Part shown: one piece after another, positions 25,253 to 38,490 of the stretch
How the letters are laid out: each line of letters begins with the position of its first letter
How positions within the stretch are numbered: the first letter of the stretch is position 1
Assembly: GCA_032718565.1 (NCBI GenBank)
Contig: JAVGVS010000293.1
Location: 67,501 to 131,500, forward strand
Direction: 5' to 3'
Source of the DNA: Distichodus sexfasciatus
Lineage: Eukaryota; Chordata; Actinopteri; Characiformes; Distichodontidae
DNA: 64,000 bases
The notes under the pieces: generated by a model
Told to the model about the DNA's origin: nothing
Seen by the model: the letters and a program-made list of their open reading frames with translations, nothing else
Databases searched by the model: none
Translations under genes and position numbers: made by a program

Positions 25253-28200
25253 AAGACTTTGTATGTACATACAAGAATAAGGGGGTGGGGAGGATGTGCA
25301 TATGTGAACTCCGGCCAATGCAAATATGATGCATCCAAAAATAGGAACATTACCAATGCGCAAGAAAAAAACATGTTCTATCTAGTGATCACTTTCAACA
25401 AAACTGTAAGAGGAAAAAGGCGAATATAGCCAGAACTCAATATTGAGTTCAGCCAATATAAATAAAAACAAAAGCACAATCACAGAGACAGAGTGATCAG
25501 TTGATAGCGTAAAGGGGCAGCTGATAGGGTCTTAGCCCCAAGATCGGAAGGTCGCCAGTTCGAATCCCAGGACCGGTAAAGGTATCACTGAGGTACTCAT
25601 GAGCAAGATACCATCCCCAAGTCCTTATCCACGGGTGCTGCCCATGTTAGCCGCTGTTCCGTCGCGGATGGGTCAAACGCAGAGATCACGTTTCGTTGTA
25701 GTGCACTGTCTGCTGTGTGTTCACAATGACAACCATTTGCTCATCGGATTCTTTACCTTATTAGAGGCCATCTCGCTGACCGAGTGGCGGGTTTGCAGCG
25801 TCTCCAGCTGGTCCAGACACCAGTCCAGCTCCTCCAGCGTCTCAATAGCCAGCTTCTGGTATGTCTCATCTATGAAGTGACAGACATTCATTAAAAACCC
25901 TATGTAAATGTAAAAGCATTTCATTATAACCTTGTTTATCCAGTTTTGTGCACAAGAGTTGATATAATCTGGCTCATGCATGAAGAGGTTAAATTAAATT
26001 TGACTGCTAATTTGCCTGGTAAATTTCACCTGATAAAGGTCATTTAAGTTGTATACGATTATCACTGAATAAGAAATATATGGATTCGACAAAATACAAG
26101 ATATCTTGATTAAAATCATTTTGCAACTGAGAGTCAGTAAGTGATTTTCCACTGTTTCACAGAAAGAAATTTCAAATATTTTATAATGCAGTTCATTATG
26201 GCATGTGCCACATTTATGACCACCCCCAGCCTGCATAGCACACCCTATTTTATAGACATCAAAATTCTTTTTATTGCCTTCATACCTTTCTGGCACTCGG
26301 CTTTGCCCATGTTTTGGCTTCAAGCAACAAACATGGGGGTAGTCTTATAGAGAAACGCGCTTTACATCTGGGCCCGACCTCAACCCCGGTCGGCGAGGAG
26401 GTGGGTTAGATAAGTTTTTAGCTCAGATGTGTTTGCTCAGATGCTCTCACTTGGTTTGTTTATTAGCAAACTGTGCAACATTGCGTCACATTAATTTTGC
26501 ATGCTTCCGCTTCACCTGCGGCGCTTCACCTCTTTGTCTTTGTTTACAGAATAAGCTTGGTCTTCCTATCTAAGGGCAGTAACTTCCCCGTAGCACTGAC
26601 CTGCTAAGCCTGGCTTGCACATGGAGGGTGGGTTGCTGCCTGAAGGCCGCCTGAAAAAAACAAAAACAAAAAAAACAGGGAGAAGAAAAAAGGGGCAATG
26701 AGTTTCCTGAAGGTGACCCGTGACATCGCTGGCCTCCTTTATACATTTACGGCTTTTAGCAGACGTTTTTATCCAGAGCAACTCCCATTTCCCAATTTCA
26801 GGGAGAGTTTTCTTCAGACCACCTGCACTTTACCACTGAATTTTTATTCCATCAGTGAATACAGACGACTGGACAATTCTCTTACTTGCAAGTGCTCCGA
26901 TCCTGCAGATGAGTTAATGCTGCAAAGTTGCTGCGCACCGTTCGCAGACTAGCCAGGACCTAAAAGTGAAACCCACATGATATGTCCTTTTATGCTCACC
27001 AATCTCCCATTTAAGACTTATTTGTGACCCTCCATGGCAAAACCAGTCGCTTCTCTCAAATTTTCAAAACTAAGTTTTTATGTTTTCATGAAAGGGCATA
27101 AATAAACCTTCAAAACGATACCTATATCGAACCTATATGAACTGGACGACATATGACTGAGATATCAACATTCAAAGGAGTCGGGTTTCTCCTGTCACGC
27201 CAAGTGAGAAATGGAGAAATCTGCCTTTGAAGTTGACTATCGACGTAGCACTCACAGACGCTTGGTGCGGTCGCGGCTACGTTTGTATTTACTGTAGCCT
27301 ACGCTGCATTCACAGCCACACGGATAGCCTACCTGCATTAGGTTAACTGAACTCGGGAGACGGAGATGGATTCCAGAGAAATATCTTCACGCTAGTCAAC
27401 GAGTGGATTTACCGTAAATATTGGAGTAGAACGGTCAAAACAGAAACTTTTAACATTCTGCTGGAATTGAATTCCTCACCTCAAGAAAGTCAGGTTTTTA
27501 GGATGGAAAGGGTAAGTTTTTCAGCGAAATTGATTCACAACAGTACAGTATAGACATTTCACTGTTTCAAAACACTAAAAACAAAAAATGCAAAATTTTA
27601 CCCCACGCAACATAAACGGTCGTTTTTCTCGGAAACCTCCGTTGTGACAAGCGTCTGGTTTCGCCGTGCAGAGTCACATTTGTACTTTTATGTATGCTTA
27701 TATATCCATTTCACAACAAAAGGTACAATGCACTTTACAATTCACAGGTTTTTCCATAATATGCACATGTACTGCTACTGTTTATAGTATAAATCTTTAT
27801 TAAGGAGCATTTCTATGTATGTGACAAATAAAGAATCTGAAAGTGCGTGGATGCTTTGCCTGGAAAAAGTACAGATAACCGATGATACACTGGGAACACT
27901 GACCTGGGCGAACGGTGTTACGATCATGTCCTCCCCATGTCTGAAATGACAGAGAAAAACAATGACGGCATGCTTCCAGGAAAGCGTCTTTAAAACGAGG
28001 CCTCAGTTCTCAGTACGTTACGGCCGGTATGGGCTTTTCCAGCTTTGCAGGGCTGCCGGTTCTCAATACTGTTTTGAGCAGGGGAACGATGCAGAAGAGC
28101 AGCCAGTCGAGCTAAACCTCATGTGGACGTGGTGAGTTTATACTCGAAACCACAACACTGTATCCTTCCCACAGGCTCCAAATATGACTAACACAACAGC

Positions 28201-31200
28201 ACTGCAGCAAGGCCGGACTCACTGGGGCAGCCGTGAAGTTCAGAGGGAGTGCTGAGGGCCCTGCTGGATGAACAAACCTCAATGGTTTATAAGACATGAG
28301 TGATGCATACCATCTTCATGATGCATAATGAGGTATATAGATCCCTGGCCAATAGCATTCATTTCTCTGCAATTACTGTTCAGATTTCTCTGATTATGGA
28401 CTTGCAAGTCAGCGACTCTCATAATGATACTCGTCAAAATAATGATCAATTTTAGATCAATCTGTATAAATATTAATCTCAACCTTTTGATCCACAGCAT
28501 CCCTCAGGCTCATCATTTCCACATCACGGGGTTCATTTGTCCAGGCACAAGTCACCTGTGATGAGAACTTTATCTTTTCTTTACTAATGAATTTACAAAC
28601 GTTACTCAAATTTCAGCATCATGAACTGATACCGTCACTTCATGTCATTTAACCCACAGGTCTTTATAATTAAAAATCCCTCCTGGAAAAAAAGGATGTC
28701 CCAGTATTATAAGACGTCACCAATTTCAGTTGGCCCTTAAAAGTCCATTTTGCATTAGAAAATAACCACCTGCCAGAACATCTTAACTTGTATAATATGT
28801 ATTAAACATTTTATAAAGATCAATAACCCTAATTTCCTTGCTTGTTCTTTTCCAGCAGGGATGAAAATAAGCATGCATGCATCACATAAAAAATGGGCTT
28901 CAACCAGGATGTCGAGGTTTGAGCTTTGGTGAAACACACAGTGTTGGGGAAGTGGGAGTGTAGGTGGGTTTGGAAGAAGGTGGGGATGTCAGTGGTTGGG
29001 GAAAACACGTTGTAATCAGCTTGCTGAAGTAAAGTAAAGTTGCCACGCGTTTATCTCACCGAGGCTGGCAACTGACTTCCCACTGTTTCAAGCCCTCTTC
29101 CCTTTAGGAAAAACAACAACAAAAAGGACGTCTGATGATCTAACTGGAATGTCGAAGGAGGATACGAAAAGAGAAAGATGGCAAATCTGTCTTTCCTTTC
29201 CTATGACGACAGTGTTTGCTTTAATTAATAATTTGCTAATCAATAAAGAAAACCATTTTATGCAGTTCATTGAGTAGACAAGAATTCATCATTTTTGGCT
29301 CAGTGGATCATAATTCATGGTTGTCTGATATAAAAGATGCCTTATGGTGTAAAGCAATGCTCCACAGAAGATGCTAATATAGCCTTTAAATCATAGAACA
29401 TGATTTTTAAAATATTTTTTTAATTTTAACAATTGTTGTTTTAGTATATATATATATATGTATGTGTGTGCCTTTAAAACATGGTCCCTTAAAAGTATTA
29501 TTAATTATTTAAAGTGCAAAGCCTTAGCGAACTGCAGAGGCCGATACTCACAGCTCACTGGCAGTGGAGGAGTTTCGGGACATGGCCTTAGGTGAGAGGT
29601 CAAAGTCGGAGTCGGAACGGTACAAGAAGGACTCGCGCCGTTGGCTGTGGGGGTAGTTAGCCTGCAGGACCAGGCCAGAGCTGGGGCTGACCTGAGGGTC
29701 CAGCGGACGACCCACTGACAGTCCATTCTCCACATCGAAACTGCAACGGAGAGAGAGACACAGAGAGAAAGAAATATGCATTTAAGCCAAACTTAGTGCA
29801 GACATATCAGAGATGCGAGGCCGGTGGAAAATGTACATCAGGTATCAAACTTGGCTTGAGAGCTTGAATCGAAGGCAACTGGACTTCTTTTAGGTTCTGG
29901 GAGGTTTCACTTGCCATACGAAAAGCTTCTTTAGTTCTAAAAAGCTGATGGGGAGTACCAGGTACTGTATTTAACCTCTAGTGGGTTTGTCACCTTAAAC
30001 GTTGTCATTGCCTCTTCCTCCCTGTCATTAGGGTCACATTCAAATATTCTGGGGAGGGATCACAAGCCTGTCATAAGCCACAATTCTGTTCAGTCTCTGA
30101 AATCATCTTCTCTGTCTAAAATGTGAACATTAGGGCCGTAAGGACACATTGATCTACATCGATTTATCGATTCAAGCCAATAGCGCCAATCCAAAATGAA
30201 AGCACTGATCAGACATCAGGGGCAGCATGGTGGTGTGGTGGTTAGTACTGTCGTCTCACAGCAAGACGGTCCTGGAGCCGTGGGACCTTTCTGTGTGGAG
30301 TCTGCATGTTCTCCCGTGTTCATGTGGGTGTTCTCCGGGCGCTACAGATTCCTCCCACAGTCCAAAAGCAAGCTGCTTAGGTTGACTGGTGACTCCAAAT
30401 TGACCTCATATTTAAGGTTTTGTAAGTTAGGCCTGGCATAAAATAATGCACTGCCTTCGTTCTCTAATAAAGGTAAACTGGAAGCATCCACTGTTTGGGT
30501 CAGCATATTTTGCTCAACACCACACAGGATAATACGAAGCTCGGCTCATATTGTACTCGGCTTCCTTTTCCTTCCCGTCCTGTACTAGCGTGAACCGAAC
30601 TGTACGCCACATCTATCTTTAGCTCGCACTCCGCGTCCGACGGTGACATCCACCGTTAAATGAAGTGTGAAAGTTACATAATCAGCTCTCAATGAGGCGA
30701 CTCGATTCATGATGAAAGCGTAAGGCCTGCACCCAATCAGAAGACGGCGGGGGAAAGCGGGGGCTGTGACGCACGAACGGGGCTCTCTGAAATAGGGAGG
30801 GGCAGAAAATCAAACGAGGGTCGTCTCTCCTTAGCCTCCTCCTGGGGTTTTCATCTGTCATTCAAAGAGAATTTTCATGAAGTGATCTGAGTGCGCTGTG
30901 ACGTAGCGGGAGCCCGAGCTGCACTGCGCAATGGTGGGAGTCACGTGGTCCAAGCGTGGAGGGCTATAAATAGAGTGTATAGCAGAGTGGGCTATTTATA
31001 GTCTCTCAGGTGATGCACGATGCAAGCATGCAGCCAGTGCAGCGTGTCTCCCCGTCATAACACACACACATATCCCCCCCCACCTCCAACACACACAAAC
31101 ACACACACACACACTCCAAGCTTACAGCCAATGCAGTGTCTCTCTATTATAACACATACACTTGCATGGAACATGCACGGAATATTGAAAATAGCAAGTC

Positions 31201-34200
31201 CTGAAATTGCATAAAATAAAGAATGAGACTCTGTCTTTTGCATCAGGCTACTACTGGGGTAATGTCCAGAGCATCAACTATTACAGCAATAACAAGGCAT
31301 AACATTTTTTTAAACATGTTAAAATCAGTGTTTTATTTCATTAAGAAAATTACTAAAAACTAAATGACAATTCTTTATCAACTCTGCTCCTTGCAGCCCA
31401 GTTCTCTGCACAGATTCAGGTTTTTCCAATCACAACCCACTGATGCAACTGATTAGTTAACTGGCCATTTAAGATCAGAGTGAGCAGAAAATAATATGGG
31501 GGCTGGTCCACAAGGACCAGGGCCAAGAAGCATTGGTTTAAATTTTTATACTTAAAAAAAAAAATCAAATTAAATAACCCCCCAAAACGCTTAACAGGGA
31601 ACACAAATGTATACCAAAAAGGCAATCCTACAAAGTGTGAAGCTTCTACAAAGCACAATATGTGAGAGCAAGTGAGAAGTGGAAGCGTCTGGACAGTTAG
31701 AACATGCTCAGTATGTTCAGTATATTGTAAGAATAATTCCTTGTAAAGCACTTTCCATTCCCAAACCCTAGTTAACTTGACATTTACGCAGGTTTTAAAA
31801 CGTACAGAATGTAAAATCTTATATGACGTATGTTATGCTTCCGGACATCACGAAGAGGGTCTTCATAAAAATTTTCTCTGACATCACAGGAAATCACACT
31901 TTTCCTTCTCATAGTTCCTGTGCTTAACACTAGACGTGCTAAAAAACCCTTCTAGGCCTAAGAGATAAGGGAATGTAAAACAATATCTCCACTGGACATT
32001 AATTCTGGTTTAAGTTCTCTGGACAGTCCTGTAACACTGCTTGTGGCCTCTTGCTTCCTTTCCCATTGCTTTAGCGTGACTGGCAGCAGTACTGGGACAT
32101 CATGAGAACCCAGGGGGTGGGATGACGGAGGCGTCTGGCCGCATCTCACTGAGACACTGATGTTATCATAAAAGAACGATTTCCAGGCAACATCAAAAAA
32201 CATTTCTAGAAAAGTTTTTCTATGTCACTAAAAACACCTACAGCATTCTGAGCTACTTTTGTGAACATGACTCTCAGTGTTGTGATAATTGGCAAATAAA
32301 CCAGCTTGATACTGTGTAAACACACTTTTTGGCATGAAAAATGTAGTGAAATTATTCTAAACATGTGTCAATTCATTCTCCAGAACTGCCAGACTTATAT
32401 ATAGTCTGTGAGTGTGTGTTTACACAGTATATACACATAAACATATTGACATCATGAATGAGAGCGCAGTACAAGTGAGAATAGCTGAGAGCAACCAACA
32501 TTTCACAATAGGATGACTTGTCAAATATTCCTAATGGAACTTAACCATCCACTAGACTACGTGAAGGCAGTCAGGTCATTCTGCAAAGCTTTCATAACTG
32601 GTTTGGTTTAAAGCAGGAGTTGAACGGGTCCAGAATGTCAGCGTGTCGAAATGCACAACTAAACTTCCCTGGTGTACAAGTCTGAACATGTGCCAAATGT
32701 ACATAAAGACTAAAATTCCTTGGGTTTCGTGATCAGTGCTTGTGCTATGCATAAGCTGCATTCGTTTCATTTTTGGTCAAACTAACGATAACCACAACAC
32801 AGTTACACACGGCAACCACACACCATATTTTTGTGTATAGATAAAGTGAGTTTGTGATGTTAAGCCACCTTAATGCTGGGCTTACAATGAAAAAAAAAAT
32901 CCTCATGAATTTAGTCTTGACCTCATGACAGGAAACAAATTTTGAGATTTTGGTCTAATCAGGTTGTAGAGTGTGAGCAGGCAGACCTAAACATGATTTA
33001 TAGCTCGATCCCACAAGAAGATCTTCCATCATGTTAGGATTGTGGCCGTATCGACATTCAGATATAATCTCCAGAAATTCATTGTGCAGTGGGGAAGAAA
33101 ACAACAATGGTAAATGCCTGACTAACTGAGATGGAGGAGAACAAGTTTGTGGAGTTTGTAGTAAGAGCCAGACCAGACTTTATGATTTTTTTCATAGTCA
33201 ACACCAAGTAAAGGCAGAAACACAAAAATGACCGCTATATTCACAATTTTAATCTAGAGAGTTTTCATGGCTATGCTTAAGGCTGAATGTGTTACATTAC
33301 ACAGGAAGTAAAGGTATTGAAAATCTCTATATTGTGGTTCTTCCAGTAACATTACAGATAAATCAGATATAATACTCAGGTAATGTTCTAACAGAAACAT
33401 CAAACTGGGACCGATACAAAGCTAAAACTTATATATAAAATAAGTTAGAATAATTAGCATATCCAGTTTGAGTTGACATAAAAACCTTAGAAACCTAAGT
33501 CGAAACACACACAAAATTCAACTGAAATAGCAAAAAATATTGTTTTAAGTTGAAGTAAATGAAATAAATATGTTAACAAATCATTTTTTACAGTGTACAT
33601 GACAGGTTTTCTTGCAAATAGCTAGCTAGCTAGCATTATAAATCCATTAGCTTGCTAGCAAGCTAGTCAGGAAAATGTTTGGATCTGTATTGATGGTGGA
33701 TCGGCTTGTACAGTGTAAACACTGTTGGAATTGTTGCAGTAAAAGTCAAGTTAAAAAGATTGTGTATCGTAAGTAGCCTTAAAAGTCTTAATTGTGTTTT
33801 GGACCTTTGACATGTGCCAAAGCAGTGATGAACCAAAAAAAGTCCATCTCAGACCGTGTGAAAAAATATTGCTTTTCTCAGGAGGGAGGCCAGCAACAGT
33901 TCAGGCAGCAGACCTCTCCTAAAAGTGATGGACTGTGACCAGGTGGGTTTGCCTGGAACTGGCCTCTGACGGTGTTCTCGCCTTTCCCACCCTGCCTGCA
34001 AGTCTTCCTCACAAATCTGTCAGATGACCACTGGCTTGTCTGCCACGGCATGCAACTCTTATTTCATGCTTCCTTATTATCTTTAGTGCATGAGCTGGAG
34101 TCTCCCACCTCAAGTCAGTCCATGACCTATGGGTGAATTCGTTCTAAGGCTGTTGATGTATCCAACACTAAAATGTTTCATGTGTGTTAATTATGACACT

Positions 34201-37200
34201 AAGTCAGGGTGAAGGCCATTGCAATCTCCATTCTACAAAACAGTCACTGCAAACCATGGTCAATAAAGGCAACGTTCCAATAAAGTGTTTTGGAAGGTGG
34301 TTTTAGTGTCCAATCTTTGGTGACTTTGCCGCCAGCTTATTATGCATCGTTTTACGTCATATCAAGATCATATCAAGACTACTAATTTAAATCATGGTTA
34401 TTGGAATTGACAGATTTGTTTACATAATCACATGATGACGTAGGCAACAGAATTACGTAAACAACTAATCCATTACTAAATTAGTCGGCAACTATTTTAA
34501 TAATTGATTATATTGATTAGCTATCCCGACCCTTGAAGTCTGGCCAACATTAAATTTAAAAAACTACCTAGTGCTCTGAAAAGCTCTTTGTCTTCGTCTT
34601 AATCTTTACGTCTGCATCTTCAAGCGCTTCATCTTAAAATCCACCTTGCTTTGATGATCTGTTCTGGAAAAGTTGCCTACACTGACAGTTTTGCGGTCTT
34701 CCGTCCAGAGGTATCAGAACGAAAGACACAGATATGAGACGGAATTATAGTGAGGGGTTTGTCACTTAACATTTGCATGACTAGCTTAAAAACTAATAAC
34801 TATAAAATAAATTGTAATTATTTAATATTTATAAAGCTAGCTAGTTGCTGGGTCACTGGTCAAAGGTTCAAAACACATCTTTTATACCATTCTACCATTT
34901 ATACTGTACAGTTTAGCTAGCCTTTTGCTGGACTAATTCCAAAAGTCTTTACTCTGTAAAACCTGATCCACCAACAACATTTTCCTGATTGGCCTAATAG
35001 CTAGCTTGCTAGCAGGTTAACATAATTATAATGCTAGCTGGCAATACAAGTTGGAATAGTGACTTAGTCACAAATAGCCTCTGTGCTCCAGGTGCTCGGG
35101 TCGGGGATGGAGCAGTGGGGATAGGCGCAATCGATAGGCTCGCCGGCAGCGCTCTGAGCGCACCGCTGTGCGGAACATGGTATAATTGAGGGTTGCGCTC
35201 TTCAAAACCAGAAGGACACAGGGACTCGTCCTCACGGCCATGTCAGAGCGGCCCCTACGCCAGAACTCGGGCCCCTCGCTCGCCGATCCGCTCTCCCCTG
35301 CTGCTGGAGCTGATTAGGCGCTCAGCAGATCCGGCCTTTATTTGGAACGCCAAATCGATCCGAACAGGACAGCGAGCATCGTTCGCTGGGCAAAAGCAAT
35401 TAAGGCCCAGCCACGGAGAGCTGAGAGCCGAGAGCCCAGAGCCGGAGGGAGGCGGCGAGAGGGAAGGCCTTTGATTTGGGGTTGCAGATGTGGGTTTATT
35501 AGGGACATTTCAATAAGCGAGTGATTGGGACCCGGGGCGAAACAAGTTCTAGTGCTTCCTCTCAGAATTAAGCAATTACTAGTAGGTGAGAAGCCAGCGT
35601 TTATAAGGCTCTCGAAAGCAGGTTTCATCCATACTTTAAAAACAACAATTAAAAACTCTAGCTTATTTTATACAGACATCATCTTAACCCTTTTGTGCAT
35701 GAATTTTGATTCACAGACTCCAAAAAAATCTTCTTCTCTAATTTAAATTCAAGACATTTGCCATGATGCATGCAAGGGTTAAGCCCAACCGTAAAATCTG
35801 ATCATATTTGCAACCAGCTTATGCTGTTATTGTCCACTTTGGAGCCGTTTGTGTTGCCAAGCCAGCTTGAGTGTGTTTTTCAACCCTTGACCGGTGTCAA
35901 ACTTTCAATAGATTACAAATGACCTGCTTAAAACTCGTCTGTTTTTCCACCAGGAATGGAATGCTAGATTCAGAAAAATGCCTAAATCACACTCGGCAGT
36001 GTACGCACACACACACACACGCACACACACACACACACACACAAGCTGCTTCCACTGCCACTTGCAGAAACTGTGACCACAGACGCCTGTGTCACCGTGC
36101 ACAGCTACCGGGGTTGACGTCAGTTGCGGCTCAGTTTGCACACTTGCCGGAGATAAACGAGCACAGCGGTGTTTGATATATATAAGATAAGAGGCTGCGG
36201 TCTAAACAACAAAGACAATGTCGTATTACGTTTCGCACTAACTCTGACTTAAAAAACAGGCTAAGTTCCAAAGTTCAACGACCCATCTGCCAATCGGAGG
36301 TTGAATATTTGAGCTGATATCGAGTCTGTGGTTCTTGATCAGTTTTTTTTTTTAAAGAGAAGCTTCCTGCCGGCCGCACTCGTTTCGCCCAGTTTTTGAT
36401 GCTGCCCGACTTCTCGCAGTGGCCTGCCGTGGCCTTTTTTTGCAGACGGTCGCAGCAGCCAAGGCGACATAATTAGGAGGATTTCCATCAGGATGGCAGC
36501 AAACTTGCCTTGACGCAAATCACGAATGCAAAGACAATTCCTGGTGTTCATTCCGCTTGTTTCCTGCCATTGAAAACATACAATCGCACAGAATGCAGCA
36601 GGAGTCCATTCCCTAACGGCTCCCCTCAGTGTCTTCTTTTGTAGAACTTCGGTATGGACATTTTTCAACAACAGGAAATGACACAAGCGCCTTTATGAGA
36701 TGCCCTTAAGATTCAGATATGCCCCTCTGAATCATGTTGATTAAAATGGCTTTTAAAGTACTTTCTGTGGTGAACCTGCCTTCTAATAAACCAAGAATGT
36801 CACAAGTAGTTGCATCATTTATCGCCAGTACGTGTTTCATGCAAAAACCTACACAAACTGTTAGGAGCTCATGACTGTACCCGCTTCTGGGGACTATTAC
36901 TACATTTCTTACACCAAGTTATGGAAAGCGGGAACTAGGGCAGTTATTTCGGACAAAGCAACCACATCTGGTTTTTCGTCAGGCTACAAATCTCTGGTTT
37001 GAGACACAACTGGGCGCGATGGGAAATATAGCATTCATTACTGCAAACTTAATTTTTAATGCCTGCTTTAATAAGGACGACGGAAGAGTCATTAGTCACG
37101 TTCTGAAAGTTCGTTAAAGTTAGCAAGACCGCCTCTGTGGAAACTTCTGACCTATGGGTTGCTATATTTAGCCATTTTTGCCATTAAGATGCAAAGATTG

Positions 37201-38449
37201 GACAATCTAGACTGCATTCGTGAATATCATCAGTGGAATATAAGCTGTAATTTTTTCAAAAACATTATCATTATCAAACTGATTCACAAGTACAGGATGA
37301 AAATTACCTGTTTGCATTAGACATTTTAAATGTAATATCTTAACGATGCAGAAGATGAATAAGAATTTCCATTACAGCTTGGTGCATGTACATTATATGA
37401 ATGTGTTCCAAAATGAACTGTTTTATGAAATGCATCTATGTATTAGCATCTACATATTAGCTTGACAATAATGTGCAAAAAGTGGAAAAAACATGGAAGA
37501 AATTGCTGAGCATCTGGTTCCTGCCATCCCCAGCACAGTAGAATCATGTGTCATGAGCTTGCACCTTTTTCTACACGTGTTAGAGTAGACAAACTTTCGC
37601 AAAGTTCGGCTTCTGCATTGCACAAAAACCCTAAGCCAATAAAAATCTCAAAAGGAACCAGCATGTCATTTGTCTACCGCAAAGAAATCAGTCTGCCAAA
37701 CTTTAATGTCATGTTTTCCCCCACCCCAGAATCATCTACTAAGAAGACAGGACAGAAGTGAGTTACCGCCTGCGTTTCTGCACGATGTCAATGGGCCGGT
37801 TGACGGCGCAGGGCGACCCGCAGATGTTCCCGTTGCGCACTTTGAACGCCCGGTCGGCGTGAGGGAGGAAGACGCAGTTGGTGGGCAAACTCATCTCTGC
37901 CTCTGGCTGCTCTGCGTTCTCGGCTCGCCCTCTTCACCTTTTCCTCTGGTGTGCCTGTGCCCTCTGGAAGCCGCACAGGGTTCCCATCTCTGACCAGTCA
38001 CAGGAGACGAAGAAGAAGAAGAAGAACAGAGGAGTGGAACCGCAGGGGCATGAGTAGCCTGATGTCACTTTGACTGGCCAGAAACCTCGAAAGCAGAAGT
38101 CGTTCTTGGTTTCATCTTTCATCCTCTTGGGTAAAGCGTCTCGATCGGGTTGCGCTTGCCCCCCCCCCTCCACCTCAGCCCCGACTGTTGCTCCTCTCAG
38201 AGCTTCGTCTTTGACACAAACCACGTCTTTGTCTCTTCCTGAGAATCGGCTTGCTGCGCTGCTTCACACACGCCGGATGAGGCACATGGCTTCAGAGAGA
38301 GAATTAACACCTCCCAGAAAAAGAGAGAGAAAAAGGAAAAAAGAGAGAAAAAAAACACTGACACCGTTTTTGTGTCGTTCCTCTCGCTCACTTCTCTCCC
38401 TTGCTATTGCTCGGGCACATGGCATAGTTGAGCTTCAAGTCATTTTCGC

Positions 38450-38490
<41 letters not shown>

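Noticed and set aside
26440..26481. Possible short-form PDE4C first exon (MLHSLLINKP, phase-compatible donor gtgaga at 26451-26446)
   Set aside because: Phase fits the 25869 acceptor, but the frame is 10 codons, in repeat-poor AT-rich DNA without promoter features or likeness to PDE4B2/PDE4D1 first exons.
35180..35260. Possible further PDE4C first exon in the GC-rich island (MAVRTSPCVLL frame on -)
   Set aside because: No donor in the required phase before the frame's stop.
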